Assembly: GCA_018656065.1 (NCBI GenBank)
Contig: JABHZY010000017.1
Span: 84,873-117,828, forward strand
Source: Candidatus Komeilibacteria bacterium
GTDB taxonomy: Bacteria; Patescibacteriota; Patescibacteriia; UBA1558; GWA2-36-10
Reading direction: 5' to 3'
Length of the DNA: 32,956 nt
How positions within the stretch are numbered: position 1 is the first letter of the stretch; every line of letters starts with the position of its first letter. Below the pieces are notes generated by a model, which saw nothing but the letters and a program-made list of their open reading frames with translations, searched no databases and was not told where the DNA came from. This document shows, piece by piece, positions 18,255 through 26,832 of this stretch. The translations under genes and the position numbers were made by a program.

Positions 18255-19973
18255 TTAATCTAAAAATTTATATAGAAATTCAAGAGATTCTTTTTCGCCG
18301 GTTGAAGACATAGATGGATTTATTTCCATGTCGTCGTTTTCTAAGTTATAAGAAATGATATTTTTATCAGTACTATTGTATTGATATTTCATATTTCCAT
18401 CTATAACGTTTATATATTTTTTAGAATACGGCTGGGTCATTATTATTCTTCTATTAGGTATTTTCCCATATTCTAATTCTGGTAAAAAAGAAGTAGCAAA
18501 TTTATTTTGAGCATCAATATCTAGTAAATCTAAAATAGTTGGCATAATATCCATATGACTATAACGATTTTCAATTAGCTTACCTTTATATTCTTCTTGG
18601 CCACCAAAAACAACTGCTAAAGGAGTTCTAAAGTTTTCTTCAAAAGCATTTTTTTGGACAAAGCTATTATCACTTTGTATGCCTACTGGCCAACTATTAT
18701 CACTTAGTACAAATAAGGTATAATTTTTTTCAGGGAATAATTCATTTATTTTGTCCCATGCTATTTTCAAGTACATATCTTGTAAAAAAATAGTATTAGA
18801 CATTATTTCCTTGTTATTTTCGGGAGCTTGATAAGGAACGGTATTTTTAAGCTCCTCGGGAGTGATAAATGGATAATGATTAGTAGTACCTACATCTATA
18901 TAGAAAAAATTTTTAGCTTGCTTTTCTTTTGCTATATAATTAAAAGCTTTTTCAAAAAATACGTCTTCACGATATCCCCATGAATATTTAGGTTCATCTG
19001 GATCCATTATGTCGTCATTATGCAATTCTTGAAAACCTATATTAGAGCTAAAGTCATTAGCCTTGGTAATCTCTAAACGTGATCCACCTTTGAACCAGTA
19101 GGTACTATAATCAAGTTTACTTAATAATCTTGGCAAACATAGAATATTTTTGTCTAACCCAGTATCTACTAGATTATTTTCAAAAGAATTTGGTAAAGAG
19201 CACAATATATTTTCATAGGCAGATTTTGTTTGAACACTATTACTATAATAATTTTTAAACAACACGCCATTGGAAGCTATTTCTAATAAAGTAGGTGTGT
19301 GTTTTTCATTTACCAAAAAACCATTTAAACTTTCTAAGTGAATAATAATTATATTTTCTAGATATTCAGGAGTAGTTGTGTTAATTTTTGGGCTTAAATT
19401 ATTATTGATTATGGATTTTTTTATAATTTTATCATAAGTATTTTCATAATATGATATAACACTATCATTATGTCGGGATGTTTTTATAAAATATAATAAA
19501 CCATTATCATACTTTTTTGGTTGTACAACTAGAGTAGTAATTATTATAAAAAATATTATCAAATAATAAAATTTAAATTTAAATTTAGGTCTTATTTTGT
19601 ATACTACCCAAGTATTGATAAGAGATATAAAAATAAGTGTTATAAGTATGTATTGAAAATGTTCCGTTATATAACTTATTTGACCTATATTTTTTTTGAA
19701 ATAAAAAAAATCAAGCTTGTTAGCGGTGGTTACGAAGTATATATCAAAAACAATATATAGATAATTAATTAAAGCCACAAATAATATAGCTAATATTTTT
19801 ATTTTTTTTAGAGCATATAGTATTAAAAGATCTATTGTGATTATTTGTAAGAAATTGTATAGCTCTAAAGTAATATTATTTTCAGGATAGTTATTAGATT
19901 TTAAGGTTATAAAAAACAAATTTATAAAAGCAAATATAAACAGTAGTAAAATTGTAATTATTTTGTTGATCAT
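18255..19973 (-). CDS. LtaS-like membrane sulfatase/phosphotransferase-fold protein
   Basis: 572 residues. About five N-terminal transmembrane helices (roughly 2-24, 35-55, 58-80, 105-125, 135-152) are followed by an extracytoplasmic alkaline-phosphatase-superfamily domain. This is the architecture of lipoteichoic acid synthase and related phosphoglycerol or phosphoethanolamine transferases. Visible active-site parts, by analogy to LtaS, are E214 (IIHLESLNG), the nucleophile T249 (SVQTKSAYEN), H366 in TTNHYPF and D425 in VLSDNSW. The residue after that Asp is normally His and is Asn426 here. A later YSHMDIMPTILDLL segment is typical of the family. The gene starts 22 bases after ychF. Activity and substrate are uncertain because of the Asn; class and topology are clear. 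Confidence 0.82.
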   Translation of the reverse strand: MINKIITILLLFIFAFINLFFITLKSNNYPENNITLELYNFLQIITIDLLILYALKKIKILAILFVALINYLYIVFDIYFVTTANKLDFFYFKKNIGQISYITEHFQYILITLIFISLINTWVVYKIRPKFKFKFYYLIIFFIIITTLVVQPKKYDNGLLYFIKTSRHNDSVISYYENTYDKIIKKSIINNNLSPKINTTTPEYLENIIIIHLESLNGFLVNEKHTPTLLEIASNGVLFKNYYSNSVQTKSAYENILCSLPNSFENNLVDTGLDKNILCLPRLLSKLDYSTYWFKGGSRLEITKANDFSSNIGFQELHNDDIMDPDEPKYSWGYREDVFFEKAFNYIAKEKQAKNFFYIDVGTTNHYPFITPEELKNTVPYQAPENNKEIMSNTIFLQDMYLKIAWDKINELFPEKNYTLFVLSDNSWPVGIQSDNSFVQKNAFEENFRTPLAVVFGGQEEYKGKLIENRYSHMDIMPTILDLLDIDAQNKFATSFLPELEYGKIPNRRIIMTQPYSKKYINVIDGNMKYQYNSTDKNIISYNLENDDMEINPSMSSTGEKESLEFLYKFLD

Positions 19974-19995
19974 TGTAGCTTAATTATATAACATA

Positions 19996-21066
19996 TTAAT
20001 TAAAATGAAAATGTACCGTATCTCCATCTTGCATAATATATTCTTTACCTTCCATGCGCATATGTCCAGCATCTTTAGCTTGATTCCAGCCCCCATCATC
20101 TAAAAGTAGTTGCCAATCAATTGCTTCGGCTCTAATAAAGCCATCTTCAAAGTCAGTATGAATTACTCCAGCCGCTTGAGGTCCTTTAGTGCCATTGGTG
20201 ATAGTCCAAGCCTTAGTTTCTTCAGGACCAGTAGTGATAAAAGTGATAAGATTTAATAATTTATAACTAGCCGTGATTAAATTATCTAAACCGCTAGCAG
20301 AAATACCTAATTCTTTCATATATTCTTTAGCTTCAGTTTCATCTAGTTCGGCTAATTCAGCTTCAGTTTTAGCACAAATAGAAATAGAGTTGTCCGGCAA
20401 GCCAATATCTTCACCAACATCAGATTCATCAATATTATATAAATAAATAATTGGCTTGATACTTAATAAATTAAGTTGTTTAATTAATTTAGCCTCTTCT
20501 TCATCAAGCTCTAAAGAATTAAGCATTTTATTATCCTCTAATTGAGTCTTAGCTTTTTCCATTAAAGCCTTTTCTTGATCTAGAACTTTTTCATAGGGAC
20601 CCTTCATCTTAGAAACTACTTTATCTAGATGTTTAGTTACTACATCGAGGTCAGCCATTATTAATTCCAGATTAATGATGTCTTTGTCATATTCAGGATT
20701 AATATCACCATGAACATGGGTGACATTTTTATCTGTGAAATGTCTAATCACTTGAACAATGGCATCTACTTCACGAATATTTGATAAAAATTTATTACCT
20801 AAACCCTCACCCTCAGAGGCACCCTTAACTAGGCCAGCAATATCTACAAACTCAATAGTAGTAGGGATAGTTTTGGCAGATTTAGATAGTTTAGTTAATT
20901 TATCTAATCTATCATCTGGTACGGCTACTACACCTACATTGGGATCAATAGTACAAAACGGGTAGTTTGATGCTTCTACCTTGTTTTTAGTTAATGCTTG
21001 AAATAGGGTGGACTTACCAACGTTTGGTAGACCAACAATTCCGACTGTTAGTTTTGAACTTGGCAT
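19996..21066 (-). CDS. ychF: Redox-regulated ATPase / ribosome-binding GTPase-fold protein YchF (OLA1 family)
   Basis: Obg-family P-loop protein that prefers ATP and binds ribosomes. From the ATG at 21066 (MPSSKLTVGIVGLPNVGKST) it has 356 residues, close to the usual 363. The G1 motif GLPNVGKST is at about 11-19. SNYPFCTIDPNVG, VDIAGLVKGASEGEGLGN and the TGS domain (LITFITTGPEETKAWTI) are all present, and the C-terminal hallmark ending in GDTVHFHFN is intact. A longer in-frame start at 21129 is rejected because the added residues lie in the recombinase gene and are not YchF-like. The serine recombinase 3' end overlaps the first 53 bases, so this gene abuts an integrated element. The sulfatase gene follows by 22 bases. 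Confidence 0.96.
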   Translation of the reverse strand: MPSSKLTVGIVGLPNVGKSTLFQALTKNKVEASNYPFCTIDPNVGVVAVPDDRLDKLTKLSKSAKTIPTTIEFVDIAGLVKGASEGEGLGNKFLSNIREVDAIVQVIRHFTDKNVTHVHGDINPEYDKDIINLELIMADLDVVTKHLDKVVSKMKGPYEKVLDQEKALMEKAKTQLEDNKMLNSLELDEEEAKLIKQLNLLSIKPIIYLYNIDESDVGEDIGLPDNSISICAKTEAELAELDETEAKEYMKELGISASGLDNLITASYKLLNLITFITTGPEETKAWTITNGTKGPQAAGVIHTDFEDGFIRAEAIDWQLLLDDGGWNQAKDAGHMRMEGKEYIMQDGDTVHFHFN

Positions 21067-22636
21067 ATTGTTGTATAGGGATAAAGCCAGATATTTGTAA
21101 ATCTCGCCTTGTTCCCACGATTTTTTCAATAGTATTAAGAATTATCGACCTTTTAGTTGTAAAATCTAGGCCTTGCAAAGCCTCTTTTGTCTTATTAGCA
21201 AATTTCTTCATCTCTTGTTTGTTTGGCATTGCCAGTTGTTTTTGATTACCTTTACTTGTAGCTTTTCTTATTTGGTTTTCAAGCTGGCTAATTTTTTCCC
21301 TAATTGGCGTAGTGTAGCCTTTAAGTTGTTCTAAGTCAAACACTCCTGCACCATAGGCTTTGTTATACCTTTCCTCTTGTTTCTTTAATTTTTCAATTTG
21401 TCGTTTTTGGGCGTCTACATCAACCAAAACATCTTTGGATTTACTTTGTCTTTCTTTGAACCAACGATTGACTTGGGCTGTCATTAGTTCAGGCGAGCTC
21501 ATAAGCCCCGCTATCTTTTGCCAGACTAATTTATCTGCAAGTATTGCATTGATGCCTTTTTCTTTGCATTTGGGAGGTAGGGGGAAACTTAAAACTCTGT
21601 CGCTACAGCGATAATAAAGGTTTGGTTTATTAGCATACCCTTCTCCTGTTCGTTTTCTCCCACAAGCACAAGAAATTTTACCCGCTAAAAGGTAGTCATT
21701 TTTTTTGTTGCGTGGGCACAGAGCAAAGTTTGCCTCTATTTGTTTTCTTGCCTTTTCAAAAAGCTCCGTAGTAATAATAGGTGGCACAGGTATTATTATC
21801 CATTCTTCTTTGGGCTTTTTTCTACGACTGGTCTTTTTTACTTTTTTATACCTTTGCTCTTTCAGTGGCTTATCTGGAACGACAGCATAAGAGCTACCCC
21901 AGCAAGCCTCTCCTATATAAGTACGGTTGCGTAGCATAGTGCTTAAGGTGCTAGTGCTCCAAACACCTCGTTTACTCTTTCTTGGTTTTATGCCCTCTTT
22001 TTGAAGCCGTCTCACAACCGCTCTGAGTGTCATACCTTCATTAGCTACCCAAGAAAATATCATCTTTACAACACGTGCCTCTTCGGGATTTATTTTGTAA
22101 TAGCCGTGTTTGTCGTTTTGTTTTGGTATATAGTCGTAGCCATAACGGGGTTCACTTACTAAAATATGGCCTTCTTTTACTTTTCGTAGTTTACCTAATC
22201 TGAAACGTTCTGATATTTTTGCTCGTTCGTATTCAGCAAATAAACCCCTCACACCGTATAGTATTTTATCTTCACTATTCTTGGGAGAGGAGACAGTAAC
22301 AAATAATACTTCGATACCAGCTTCTTTTAATTCGTCCATAATCAACTCCTGATATGAGTAACGTCTGGCCAATCGGTCTGGGTCATAAATAAGTATGGCT
22401 TCCCACACTTTATTTTTAGCGTCTTGTCTTAACTTATCAAGAGCTGGTCTGGCTAGAATATCGCCGCTCCATCCGTCATCAATATATTCTTCAACAATAG
22501 TATAGCCATTCTTTTGAGTAAATTCCTTGAGTGAATACTCTTGATTTTTAATTGTTTGCTGTTCCTCCTGATGGGATGTAGAAACACGAGCGTAGGTAGC
22601 TATTAACTTTATTGGTTTTTCTTTTGTAATATCCAT
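21014..22636 (-). CDS. Large serine recombinase (site-specific integrase)
   Basis: 540 residues. The N-terminal resolvase catalytic domain has YARVSTS with probable nucleophile S19, then DDGWSGD and YDPDRLARR (the conserved active-site Arg region) and YERAKISERFRLG. The Recombinase domain (about 160-260) and a zinc-ribbon (SCACGRKRTG ... YYRCSD ... C) follow, and then a coiled coil (about 400-470). It would integrate and, with an excisionase, excise the element. An excisionase-like gene ends four bases upstream. The last 18 codons are read from DNA that is also the start of ychF in another frame, so the C-terminus may have been supplied by the insertion site or the overlap may be ancestral. 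Confidence 0.93.
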   Translation of the reverse strand: MDITKEKPIKLIATYARVSTSHQEEQQTIKNQEYSLKEFTQKNGYTIVEEYIDDGWSGDILARPALDKLRQDAKNKVWEAILIYDPDRLARRYSYQELIMDELKEAGIEVLFVTVSSPKNSEDKILYGVRGLFAEYERAKISERFRLGKLRKVKEGHILVSEPRYGYDYIPKQNDKHGYYKINPEEARVVKMIFSWVANEGMTLRAVVRRLQKEGIKPRKSKRGVWSTSTLSTMLRNRTYIGEACWGSSYAVVPDKPLKEQRYKKVKKTSRRKKPKEEWIIIPVPPIITTELFEKARKQIEANFALCPRNKKNDYLLAGKISCACGRKRTGEGYANKPNLYYRCSDRVLSFPLPPKCKEKGINAILADKLVWQKIAGLMSSPELMTAQVNRWFKERQSKSKDVLVDVDAQKRQIEKLKKQEERYNKAYGAGVFDLEQLKGYTTPIREKISQLENQIRKATSKGNQKQLAMPNKQEMKKFANKTKEALQGLDFTTKRSIILNTIEKIVGTRRDLQISGFIPIQQYAKFKTNSRNCWSTKRW

Positions 22637-22640
22637 TATT

Positions 22641-22823
22641 TTATTTTTTATATTTTGACTTGGACATAAATTTAGCTATTTCGGATTTTGGGATACGTAA
22701 TAAGGCGGTTCTGCCCTTGCCTAGCTTATAACCTTTAAGACTGCCCTCTTTGAGCCAGCGGGCTACTGTGCGGGGGTTAACTCTAAAAATTTTTGCTACC
22801 TCCTCTTTTGTTAGAAATTCCAT
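22641..22823 (-). CDS. Excisionase-like helix-turn-helix protein
   Basis: 60 residues of the MerR-like HTH_17/excisionase fold. FLTKEEVAKIFRVNPRTVARW forms the helix-turn-helix, followed by a wing with GRTALLRIPKSEIAKFM. Strongly basic. It lies four bases upstream of the recombinase gene on the same strand, the usual place for a recombination directionality factor. Without a test it could equally be a regulator of the recombinase. Confidence 0.82.
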   Translation of the reverse strand: MEFLTKEEVAKIFRVNPRTVARWLKEGSLKGYKLGKGRTALLRIPKSEIAKFMSKSKYKK

Positions 22824-22838
22824 ATGTTTATTATATAC

Positions 22839-22997
22839 CTAATTGTCCATAGTTGTCAAGTCATCTTTTTCTTTCAAGACTTCTTCAAAAAGAATGTCAA
22901 AAGCACGATTTAATTTATCGCTATTTTCCAACTCCTTATCAACAAATTGATAAGTTATAAGCGGTTCTTTTTTCTTTGTGCTATTTGACGTAGTCAT
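22839..22997 (-). CDS. 52-aa conserved-looking small protein upstream of the excisionase
   Basis: Translation from the ATG at 22997 gives a 52-residue protein beginning MTTSNSTKKKEPLITYQFVD, with a helical LNRAFDILFEEVLKEK segment, ending at TAG (22839-22841). It fits exactly between the replication gene (14 bases upstream) and the excisionase (15 bases downstream), on the same strand. Short proteins with an 'FDILFEEVLK'-like helix are, as I recall, common next to recombinases in such elements, but I cannot name a family. The start context ACTATGAC is shared with two other genes of the element. Confidence 0.65.
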   Translation of the reverse strand: MTTSNSTKKKEPLITYQFVDKELENSDKLNRAFDILFEEVLKEKDDLTTMDN

Positions 22998-23011
22998 AGT
23001 CTATAATGTTT

Positions 23012-24199
23012 CTAAGTATTACATCGTTTAATGTCTATATTTTTGGACAGTTGGTTATTAAAATTTAAGCCTAATTCTTCTTGAGTAGATGTGCTAATTC
23101 CGAATTGATTTAATATATAGCTGTGTATTTTGAGATTGGTTAGATTATTCAAAGCCTTAACATCAAAATTATTTTGTAGCTCACCTAAGCGTTTCAGGTA
23201 GTTATACCAAGTCTGACGGCTTTTATACCTTTGAAGGTATCTGCTCCTGGTTTCGGCCAGTCCATAGGCCTGCAAGCTGGCTAAAATGCCTTTGATAGTA
23301 TCTTTAGTCTGTATGTGGCTGTAATGCTCGTCTAAAAACTTTTCAATAAATGGTTGGCCTTCTAAGGACAAAAACAGGATTTTTTGTAATGGATGGTTGA
23401 ATACGTCATTAACTTCCTGTTTTAGTAAGGCGTCCCAAATATGTTGCTTGAAGATGGCTTCTAGGGTTGGTTTTTTTCTGCCAAGATACGGTTTGAATTT
23501 AGCCGTGATTTTTCGGGGAGTTTTTAGTGTAAGCTCAATTCTTAGAATTTCTGCACCACCGTCTTCAAATTTTTTGGCTATTTCTTTTTCTTCTTTGGTT
23601 TTAGCATTGTTCAAAACCTCTCGTTTTTTATCGTAAGCTTTGATAGTTTCTGAGCTTATTTTGCCTTTGCTAAATATCAATTCTTTGCCCCGATACTTAT
23701 AATCTGAAAAGTCAACAATTCTATATTTGGAATGAGCTTTGTAATCAAAAGGTTTCAGTGCTTTTAAGGCTAAATCACAGGGACAGACTTTCTCTAAGTG
23801 TATGTTTTTACCGATGGCTAGCAGTATGGGAATAGCTGATTTTATCTGATGAGAAAATATATAAACGCCTATCGTTTGTAAGAACTCGTGTAGTGCTTTT
23901 ACTGTGTCATCAAGCTGGTGCTCATATATAATTGAGTGGTTCTCGCCGTATAACAGTTTTGGCAGCGAAGTTTCAAGACAAAAATAGGTTTTAGCTGGGT
24001 TAAGAAAGTCTTGTTCAATCCAGTATTTGGGCGTATAGACGCCTTGTTTTTGTCTATCTTTTCGCCAAGTATTATTAGTCCAGATATACCTGTTTCCTGT
24101 AGCGTAGAATAGATTTAATGCCCTTTGGTGTATCTTTTCTTGGAAGTAAAAGGTATTTTTATGTTCGTATTTGAATTTTAGTTTTATAGTGTCTATCAT
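23012..24199 (-). CDS. Rolling-circle replication initiator, filamentous phage gene II/X-like
   Basis: 395 residues. It starts MIDTIKLKF, as such proteins usually do. Three stretches can be laid beside M13 gpII in order. YFCLETSLPKLLYGENHS (72-89) matches its VEIKASPAKVLQGHN region. IKAYDKKRE (187-194) matches AYLKHVE, so Y189 is the probable nicking tyrosine. ILRIELTLKT (about 218-227) matches LARFEARIKT, and a C-terminal SRYLQRYKSRQTWYNYLKRL also fits. It would nick a double-strand origin and start single-strand displacement replication. The small 52-aa gene, excisionase and recombinase follow in one direction. This is alignment by eye against remembered sequence, so a profile search is warranted. 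Confidence 0.75.
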   Translation of the reverse strand: MIDTIKLKFKYEHKNTFYFQEKIHQRALNLFYATGNRYIWTNNTWRKDRQKQGVYTPKYWIEQDFLNPAKTYFCLETSLPKLLYGENHSIIYEHQLDDTVKALHEFLQTIGVYIFSHQIKSAIPILLAIGKNIHLEKVCPCDLALKALKPFDYKAHSKYRIVDFSDYKYRGKELIFSKGKISSETIKAYDKKREVLNNAKTKEEKEIAKKFEDGGAEILRIELTLKTPRKITAKFKPYLGRKKPTLEAIFKQHIWDALLKQEVNDVFNHPLQKILFLSLEGQPFIEKFLDEHYSHIQTKDTIKGILASLQAYGLAETRSRYLQRYKSRQTWYNYLKRLGELQNNFDVKALNNLTNLKIHSYILNQFGISTSTQEELGLNFNNQLSKNIDIKRCNT

Positions 24200-24237
24200 C
24201 TCTGGGATGTGTTATAACCTCTAGTTACTGCTCAAAG

Positions 24238-24531
24238 TTAATTTGAGTAGAGTCTATTTTTAAGGTTTTTAACATTGTCCCAGTATGAGCGTGATTTTTG
24301 CTCTAGTCGGTCAGCCCAAAAATCATCAGCCACTTTTTCAATGCCTGCGTCACGGCGGAAAACAAATTGAACTTTACGGGGATTTGCTCTATCCAAAGTT
24401 AGTAATTCAAAATCAGCCGTTGTCAAAGCGGCTGCACAACCTAAATCATAAGTAGCAAAACGGTCGTTGTTTTCTTCAGAGACTTTATTGCTTGTTATGT
24501 TTTTTTGTTTCTCTGATAGTTTTTTTGTCAT
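24238..24531 (-). CDS. DUF5659-like small protein of the element
   Basis: 97 residues with a polar N-terminus, then ATYDLGCAAALTTADFELL, a basic strand pair (NPRKVQFVFRRD) and a C-terminal helix with DNVKNLKNRLYSN. This matches my recollection of DUF5659, small proteins often found beside replication or packaging genes in mobile DNA; its role is unknown. It is 38 bases upstream of the replication gene on the same strand. The start region shares a 15-base sequence with that of the 695-aa gene. Confidence 0.65.
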   Translation of the reverse strand: MTKKLSEKQKNITSNKVSEENNDRFATYDLGCAAALTTADFELLTLDRANPRKVQFVFRRDAGIEKVADDFWADRLEQKSRSYWDNVKNLKNRLYSN

Positions 24532-24620
24532 AGTAATTTTTGATAATAATTTTTTATATCTTAATTTTAATAAATCTGAGCAATACTTTTAATTGACTAG
24601 TGGTATACTTTGGCCAATAA

Positions 24621-24646
24621 AAAAATAGCCATATTAGGCTATTTTT
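24621..24646 (-). terminator. Intrinsic terminator after the 695-aa gene
   Basis: Perfect 10-base inverted repeat AAAAATAGCC (24621-24630) / GGCTATTTTT (24637-24646) with a 6-base loop, 38 bases beyond the stop of the minus-strand gene. Confidence 0.9.
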
Positions 24647-24684
24647 TAGTAAGTTGTTAACAATGACTAGAAGTTAACTAAAAG

Positions 24685-26772
24685 TCAGTTAACAAATTTT
24701 ATGTTGTATTTTTCACGATTTAGGTCATAACCGCCAGTAGGTAAGCGTATTATTAAGTCATCTTTTAATTTAAGTTTGTTTTTGAAATGAGAGTTTATTT
24801 CCTTTATTTCTTTACTTGGCATTTGATTGCTTTTATAACCAATAGTTTGGCACAAAATGTTAATATCTTTACGGCCATCTTTTAGAATAGTAATTATTTT
24901 AGGCCTTTTATTTCCTTTTATTGCATAGCTTGGTTTTTTAGTTTTTTCATTTTGATAAATTCCATTCCTTGTAGATATGAACACTTTTTTCTTGTCAGTG
25001 CGTTGTATGTCTTTTTTGGGCGAACTTTTTTGTTTAGTTGATGTAGCTATAGAGCTTAAGCCATCTTTTAGGCCTTCAACTTCCATTGCCCCACCAACTA
25101 TTTGAACTTGCAATGGTTGCTGTGTATTTTTTTCATTCTGTCCAAAATCAAATTCGCCGTTTTCTTTTTTCTCATCAATACTTTCCATCATTTTAGACCA
25201 ACTTTTAGACTTTGTTTTCTGGAGTCGAGATACACTGTCATCTATTTCATAAAGGTGCAGGATTAACCATTGAGGTAGAGGGAATGTTTGTTGGCCAGCT
25301 CGAACCCACATACTTTCAATATCGCCATAGAAATTTAGCATACCAGCCTTGCCACCATTTTCCCACCAGACGTCCATATCGTCTAAATTTTCAAAAAGGT
25401 TGTCTGGTAAATAATCAGGCATACTTTTCTTTATTTTTGCAAAATCATCACGTTTTAATAAAGTTTTTAGGTTGTCTATAAGGATTATGTATTGAGCGTT
25501 TAGCCTTTCGTTAACCATAAGAAGATAGCCAGAATAACTAGCTTCAAGGGTATTTGAAATTCGTCCTATGATTATTTTGAGCATAAATACCGCTTGTTCA
25601 TATGAGAGCTTATTGATTTTTATTTCTTTACCGCTAATAGCTTTTGTTGCTTTCCTCACACGCTCAATTAATTTGTCGTTTTCTTTTAATTTTTTTGCAA
25701 TTTCTTTTGTACCTGGTTTTTCTTTGGCAATTCCGAGCAACAAGAAGCTAATTAGATTTAAGGAATTTTCAGCCTTTTTTGCTACAGCCTCAACTTCGGC
25801 AGTGGCCAAAGATGTAAAAGGCCTTTCGTATGTTTCTGATAGTTTTCCAATTTTATTTTGGCCGACAATGTTTTCTATTTTATCAATAATTTCTAGGTAA
25901 AGGTTTTCCAAACTTTCACGGTCAAGCGGAGTATTACTTTGGTAGGCTTGGGTTAGCATTGACACTTGGCTTAATAGCACCCAAAATTCAGCAAGATGGT
26001 CTGGATAAATAACATAACTTTTTGGCTCTACAATTTTTCCATCTATACTAACCCAATCATCTATGCCCAGATTAGACTCATCGTCAGTTGGCAATGTATA
26101 AATTTGTCCATCTTTATCAATCGTGATGTTATTATATTTTAGCCACTTGTTGTATTTATCAATAGTTTCTTTTGTTTTATCTTCATCACCAGCAAACATT
26201 AAAGGATGTATTGTTTCTTGTATAATTTTTAGTGCTTTTATATAGTCTTCTTCCGATTTTGAGCTTGTATAGTATGATAGTATGTAAAAAACAGCACGCC
26301 ATTTGGTATCTTTGATAAATATAGTTTCTGGTACTCCCAAGTTAGTAAAAATCTCAACAATTTTGTAAAAGGTAAATCTATCACCAATGTCTCTTGCAAT
26401 CAATTCAAGAGCTTCTCTTTTAATACGACTGTTTTTCCCAGTAATTCTATTATGGAGTTCAATTATTTTATCACCGTAAAATTCAAATTCAATTATCCTA
26501 TTTCCAACCACACGGTGAGTTTGTTTTTTCATTTCATCCCAGTCATACTCAATGAGGTCAAGGTCTATGAGTAGCTGGATAAGGTCGTCGTTAGTCTCTT
26601 CTGTGGAAGTTTTGTATTTATGCTTTGGTTTGACATCTCGAATGTCTATTATTTGCATAAATTTTTGGAATAACTCTCGATGTTGTAGGAGTTCATCTAC
26701 AGTTTTAATATATGAAAGTAGATTACTACGTCTTGTTTTTTTGGTGTTTTCTTTTTTCGTTTTGGGAGTCAT
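24685..26772 (-). CDS. Large protein of unknown function with a winged-helix-like C-terminus
   Basis: 695 residues from the ATG at 26772. The start is chosen because its context matches that of the 24531 gene; a longer frame from 26832 exists. The N-terminus is basic. The middle (about 60-500) is helical and soluble, with no transmembrane segment and no ATPase, nuclease or methyltransferase motif I can see. It includes a long patch around LGIDDWVSIDGKIVEP and a PFTSLATAEVEAVAKKA helix. The last ~100 residues follow a polar linker: YAIKGNKRPKIITILKDGR, a helix pair, SKEIKEINSHFKNKL and a GGYDLNREKYNI strand, resembling a DNA-binding winged helix. It is transcribed divergently from an HTH gene and has its own terminator. 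It could be a defence, regulatory or maintenance gene; I cannot decide. Confidence 0.7.
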   Translation of the reverse strand: MTPKTKKENTKKTRRSNLLSYIKTVDELLQHRELFQKFMQIIDIRDVKPKHKYKTSTEETNDDLIQLLIDLDLIEYDWDEMKKQTHRVVGNRIIEFEFYGDKIIELHNRITGKNSRIKREALELIARDIGDRFTFYKIVEIFTNLGVPETIFIKDTKWRAVFYILSYYTSSKSEEDYIKALKIIQETIHPLMFAGDEDKTKETIDKYNKWLKYNNITIDKDGQIYTLPTDDESNLGIDDWVSIDGKIVEPKSYVIYPDHLAEFWVLLSQVSMLTQAYQSNTPLDRESLENLYLEIIDKIENIVGQNKIGKLSETYERPFTSLATAEVEAVAKKAENSLNLISFLLLGIAKEKPGTKEIAKKLKENDKLIERVRKATKAISGKEIKINKLSYEQAVFMLKIIIGRISNTLEASYSGYLLMVNERLNAQYIILIDNLKTLLKRDDFAKIKKSMPDYLPDNLFENLDDMDVWWENGGKAGMLNFYGDIESMWVRAGQQTFPLPQWLILHLYEIDDSVSRLQKTKSKSWSKMMESIDEKKENGEFDFGQNEKNTQQPLQVQIVGGAMEVEGLKDGLSSIATSTKQKSSPKKDIQRTDKKKVFISTRNGIYQNEKTKKPSYAIKGNKRPKIITILKDGRKDINILCQTIGYKSNQMPSKEIKEINSHFKNKLKLKDDLIIRLPTGGYDLNREKYNIKFVN

Positions 26773-26792
26773 AGTAATTTTTATAGTAATGT

Positions 26793-26821
26793 TTGCAGAT
26801 TGTAAAAATCTACTGTATAAT
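26793..26821 (+). promoter_or_regulatory. Promoter and possible operator between the HTH gene and the 695-aa gene
   Basis: Plus strand: -35 TTGCAG (26793-26798), 17-base spacer, -10 TATAAT (26816-26821). The spacer holds the inverted repeat AGATT / AATCT (about 26797-26811), which a dimeric HTH regulator could bind. A weaker minus-strand promoter (TATAAA with a TTTACA-like -35) lies in the same 60 bases. Confidence 0.6.
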
Positions 26822-26832
26822 AATGTTAGCAA

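Noticed and set aside
21067-21129. Longer YchF start at 21129.
   Set aside because: The extra 21 residues overlap the recombinase gene and do not resemble YchF, which normally begins a few residues before the P-loop strand.
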